64,000 bases of DNA from Roseobacter sp. GAI101 (GTDB lineage Bacteria; Pseudomonadota; Alphaproteobacteria; Rhodobacterales; Rhodobacteraceae). Of the stretch, positions 61,578 through 64,000 are shown piece after piece (the stretch's first letter is position 1; every line of letters begins with the position of its first letter). A program made the translations under genes and the position numbers. The notes under the pieces are model-generated. The model was not told the DNA's origin. It was given only the letters and a program-made list of their open reading frames with translations, and did not search any database. The stretch is taken from NCBI RefSeq assembly GCF_000156335.1, contig NZ_DS999213.1:2778929-2842928 (forward strand), read 5' to 3'.

Positions 61578-63661
61578 GCCGCAATCATTCCAACAAGTGA
61601 TGGACGCGCGTCCAAACCGATTTCTTCGAAAGAGAGCACAGGATTGGATATTCCTTTCGCGCGCATGACAGTTCGAAGAAAACGACGCCGTCGGGTATTC
61701 GTCACGATGGCGGCAAAAATCCCATTCTGGCTGGCCTGTGAAAGGCTGGCGGACATGCCGTCAGCCAAACGATTGAACACGTCAGGCGGCAACGCAATGT
61801 CCAGTCCGCGGTCTGCGTCAATCTGATAGGTCTCGAACGTATCCTCCCACTCGGGTGCCAGTTGGACGAGGGGAAGGCTACCGTCAGGCCGCCGCATTTC
61901 AGCGACCAACTGGAACCCCAGTTTTTGACGTACATGTTCGCAAATCGCTTCCGACTGTGAGTTGTGCGCTCGCGCTTCAGCCGTTGCCTCGAGGATAAGA
62001 GGAAGGTTCCTGATGGACACTTGTTCGTCCAAAAGCAGCCTTAGGACGTTGTGAAGCACGTCAATCGGGACCTTGTCAGGGATCAGTTCATCCAAGAGCT
62101 TCCGGTTTGCTTCGGCCCGCGCCGGATTTGAAATATTTACCATTTCTCTTAGCAACCGGCGCAGCGATTTGAGCGTGAGAAGACGGCTGAAGTTTTGTTT
62201 GACGATTTCCAGCACGTGGGTGGCTAGTATCTCGGTCGGCGTGACCAGGGTTATCCCCGCAAGTGCGGCCTCTTCCTGATCGCGACTGTTGATCCAGCGG
62301 GCCGGGGCACCATAAACAGGCTCCTTCGTGTCGCTTCCCGGTGGCAGTAGCACGTTATCTTCGGGTGCAAGGGCAAGGATTTGATCCGGGTTCAGCTGCG
62401 CGCGTGCTTGTTCGACACCTTGTATGCGCAAAATATAGGTTCCAACCGGCAGGCCTGGATGATCAGTCAGGCGAATTTCAGGTAATATCACCCCATAAAC
62501 AGAGGCCACATGAGTGCGCATGTTTGCGATACGGGCATCCAGACCGGTCCCGGGGTCCAGCACCATATTCACAAGATCAGGTGCGAATTCCACATGAATA
62601 TCATCCAACTCAAGAATATCACCCAACGGCTTTTGTTTGGGCGTTATGTCTTTGACGGTCGTGGATGACGTTTCCAATTTCGCCTTTTGGAGGCTTCGGT
62701 AAGTTAGATATGCGGCGACGCCTAAACCTGCTCCGCCAAATAGAAACGGGAGGAAAGGAAGCCCGGGAAACAGGGCAAACATTACCATAAGGACCGCAAC
62801 GGTACCCAACGCAGCGGGATGTTTGCCAAGCTGGCTGAAAACGGCAAGGTCCGTCGCACCCAAGGTCCCGCCCCGAGCCAACAAAAGTGCTGAGGCAATT
62901 GAAATTATGACAGCCGGTATCTGTGATACAAGTCCGTCGCCAACAGTGAGGATCGCATAGGTTTCAAAGGCTTGCCCGACAGGCATCCCGTGAACAACGA
63001 CACCCATGATCAGGCCTGCGACCAGATTGAGTATTGTTATCAACAGGCCTGCTACAGCATCACCCTTGACGAATTTCGATGCGCCGTCCAGCGACCCGAA
63101 AAACGTTGTTTCCAGCTGTTCCCGTTCCCGGCGTTCACGCGCTTGTTCATGGGTGATTGCGCCGGCGGACATGTCACTGTCGATCGCCATCTGCTTGCCC
63201 GGCATGCCGTCCAGGGCAAAGCGCGCGCCGACCTCTGCCATGCGGGTCGCACCCTTGTTGATCACCATAAAGTTGACGATCAAGAGCACACAGAAAACAA
63301 CGAGTCCCAAGAAAACGGACCCGCCCATCACGAACTGTGCAAAACCCTCGATCACGTCCCCGGCGGCGTTTGTGCCCGTATGCCCCTGGCCAATAATCAG
63401 CTTTGTTGAAGAGACGTTCAAAGAGAGACGCAGCATCAACGAGGCAAGCAGGATTGTCGGGAACGCCGAGAAATCCAACGGGCGATCAATGAAGAGCGTT
63501 ACCGTAAATATCAGAATCGCAAGCGCGAAGGATGCCGCGAGGCCCGCATCAAGCACCCACGACGGCATTGGCAAGATCATCATGACGATGACTGTCATCA
63601 GGGCCACAGCCAAAAATATGGTAGGATTCAAAAATGAAGAAAATAGTGTCTTTTCTCGCAT
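61574..63661 (-). CDS. flhA: Flagellar export gate protein FlhA
   Basis: A 695-residue protein forming the nonameric gate. Eight membrane segments occupy about the first 310 residues, with the FHIPEP-type region RMAEVGARFALDGMPGKQMA then IDSDMSAGAITHEQARERRE. The C-terminal cytoplasmic ring domain follows. I take ATG at 63661 (MREKTLFSSFLNPTIFL), seven bases after AAAGG, over ATG at 63682. It leads the minus-strand operon flhA-fliR-flhB-fliJ-like. Confidence 0.96.
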   Translation of the reverse strand: MREKTLFSSFLNPTIFLAVALMTVIVMMILPMPSWVLDAGLAASFALAILIFTVTLFIDRPLDFSAFPTILLASLMLRLSLNVSSTKLIIGQGHTGTNAAGDVIEGFAQFVMGGSVFLGLVVFCVLLIVNFMVINKGATRMAEVGARFALDGMPGKQMAIDSDMSAGAITHEQARERREREQLETTFFGSLDGASKFVKGDAVAGLLITILNLVAGLIMGVVVHGMPVGQAFETYAILTVGDGLVSQIPAVIISIASALLLARGGTLGATDLAVFSQLGKHPAALGTVAVLMVMFALFPGLPFLPFLFGGAGLGVAAYLTYRSLQKAKLETSSTTVKDITPKQKPLGDILELDDIHVEFAPDLVNMVLDPGTGLDARIANMRTHVASVYGVILPEIRLTDHPGLPVGTYILRIQGVEQARAQLNPDQILALAPEDNVLLPPGSDTKEPVYGAPARWINSRDQEEAALAGITLVTPTEILATHVLEIVKQNFSRLLTLKSLRRLLREMVNISNPARAEANRKLLDELIPDKVPIDVLHNVLRLLLDEQVSIRNLPLILEATAEARAHNSQSEAICEHVRQKLGFQLVAEMRRPDGSLPLVQLAPEWEDTFETYQIDADRGLDIALPPDVFNRLADGMSASLSQASQNGIFAAIVTNTRRRRFLRTVMRAKGISNPVLSFEEIGLDARPSLVGMIAA

Positions 63662-63682
63662 GTAACTGCCTTTCCTAGTCAT

Positions 63683-64000
63683 CTCACGTAAAGGGCCTGG
63701 AGATTAAGACGTCCCTAACCAAAGGGCTCAGGAAAACTTACCGTCAAATTATACCGATAAAATTAACGCTGATCGCGATTTCGAAAATTGGAGCTAAGTG
63801 GAAGGAGCTAAGATTTTATTTGTATTGCTCGGATGGTTTGAACCGATTGAAGCGAAGGCTGCCTTAATCATCGGCCTGCGGCACATCATGGTGCTTCGAA
63901 AGATTGACCTGATACCCTTGTCCGCTTTTTGGCTTTGTCAGAGATGATTGCTCAGGATGGCCCCTGTTTGAGAGGGGCAATATGCGGGCTAACGGCCTTA
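63683..64000. other. Intergenic region upstream of flhA to window end
   Basis: I see no gene longer than about 50 codons here. The left part should contain the flhA promoter with a CtrA-like site. A small inverted repeat GCCCCT/AGGGGC (about 63961-63979, 7-nt loop) lies near the edge without a T-run. A GTG-initiated frame near 63799 of about 49 codons is not convincing. Confidence 0.4.
63704..63719. promoter_or_regulatory. Candidate CtrA box upstream of flhA
   Basis: TTAA-GACGTCC-CTAAC matches TTAA-N7-TTAAC at all but one position. It lies 43-58 bases before the flhA start codon. Confidence 0.5.

Noticed and set aside
1-64000. CRISPR array, prophage, insertion sequence, tRNA or rRNA genes
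   Set aside because: I scanned for regularly spaced repeats, transposase or integrase proteins and rRNA/tRNA-like sequence and saw none.

Overview
The window is a chromosomal segment of an alphaproteobacterium, most likely a marine Rhodobacteraceae (Roseobacter group). The reasons are the flaF-flbT-DUF1217 flagellar genes, an alphaproteobacterial SerC, an IalB-family protein, Hint-domain secreted proteins, two polyamine-type ABC transporters and CtrA-like boxes next to flagellar genes. By eye the first 45 kb is GC-rich and the flagellar block is clearly more A+T-rich. I see no rRNA, tRNA, CRISPR array, phage or insertion sequence.

Layout. 1-4.9 kb (minus strand): the 5' part of dnaN, then dnaA, rpsT, an enoyl-CoA hydratase and mutM. 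5.0-7.3 kb: ubiE-ubiB. 7.4-10.3 kb: an XRE-cupin regulator followed by kbl-tdh for threonine catabolism. 10.4-15.2 kb: a metallophosphoesterase and the serine pathway (serC and serA on minus, serB divergent). 15.3-21.4 kb: an AnsA/ReAV-type asparaginase, an IalB-like secreted protein, rlmN, a small conserved-looking protein, a LOG-family protein, dapD, a GlsB-like membrane protein and a small hypothetical. 21.4-24.1 kb: two tandem Hint-domain proteins. 24.4-30.1 kb: dapE, a GNAT acetyltransferase, a TIGR04282-like protein, rnr and a MltB-like lytic transglycosylase.

30.2-45.8 kb is the metabolic accessory region. A PotABCD-type ABC transporter (minus) and a PotFGHI/SpuDFGH-type transporter (plus) flank a DoeA/EutD-like M24 enzyme, an ArgE-like M20 deacetylase, a SpuC-like aminotransferase and a GntR/FCD regulator. 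A PuuB-like FAD oxidoreductase ends the second operon. Two near-identical TGATCA-centred dyads next to spuC and between gntR and potF look like operators of the GntR protein. Together the genes describe uptake and deamination of diamines or polyamines, with the option of ectoine-type substrates through the M24/M20 pair.

45.9-64 kb: ugd, then a flagellar cluster: flgD and fliK (minus), flgJ-like, flgN-like, flagellin, flaF, flbT and DUF1217 (plus), fliI (minus), flgB-flgC-fliE-fliQ-flgF-flgG-flgA-flgH-fliL (plus), then a FliJ-like gene, flhB, fliR and flhA (minus). It encodes rod, hook-assembly, L-ring, export-gate and filament parts; fliF, fliG, fliM/N, fliP, flgE, flgI and flgK/L are not in the window.

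I found no wholly novel gene system. The most interesting signals are a 60-nt nested inverted repeat upstream of dnaA, a short dispersed hairpin-plus-tail repeat at convergent gene ends, a possible RNA switch over the start codon of a potB-like gene, the M24/M20/aminotransferase cluster, the Hint-protein pair, and a threonine dehydrogenase lacking its structural zinc cysteines.
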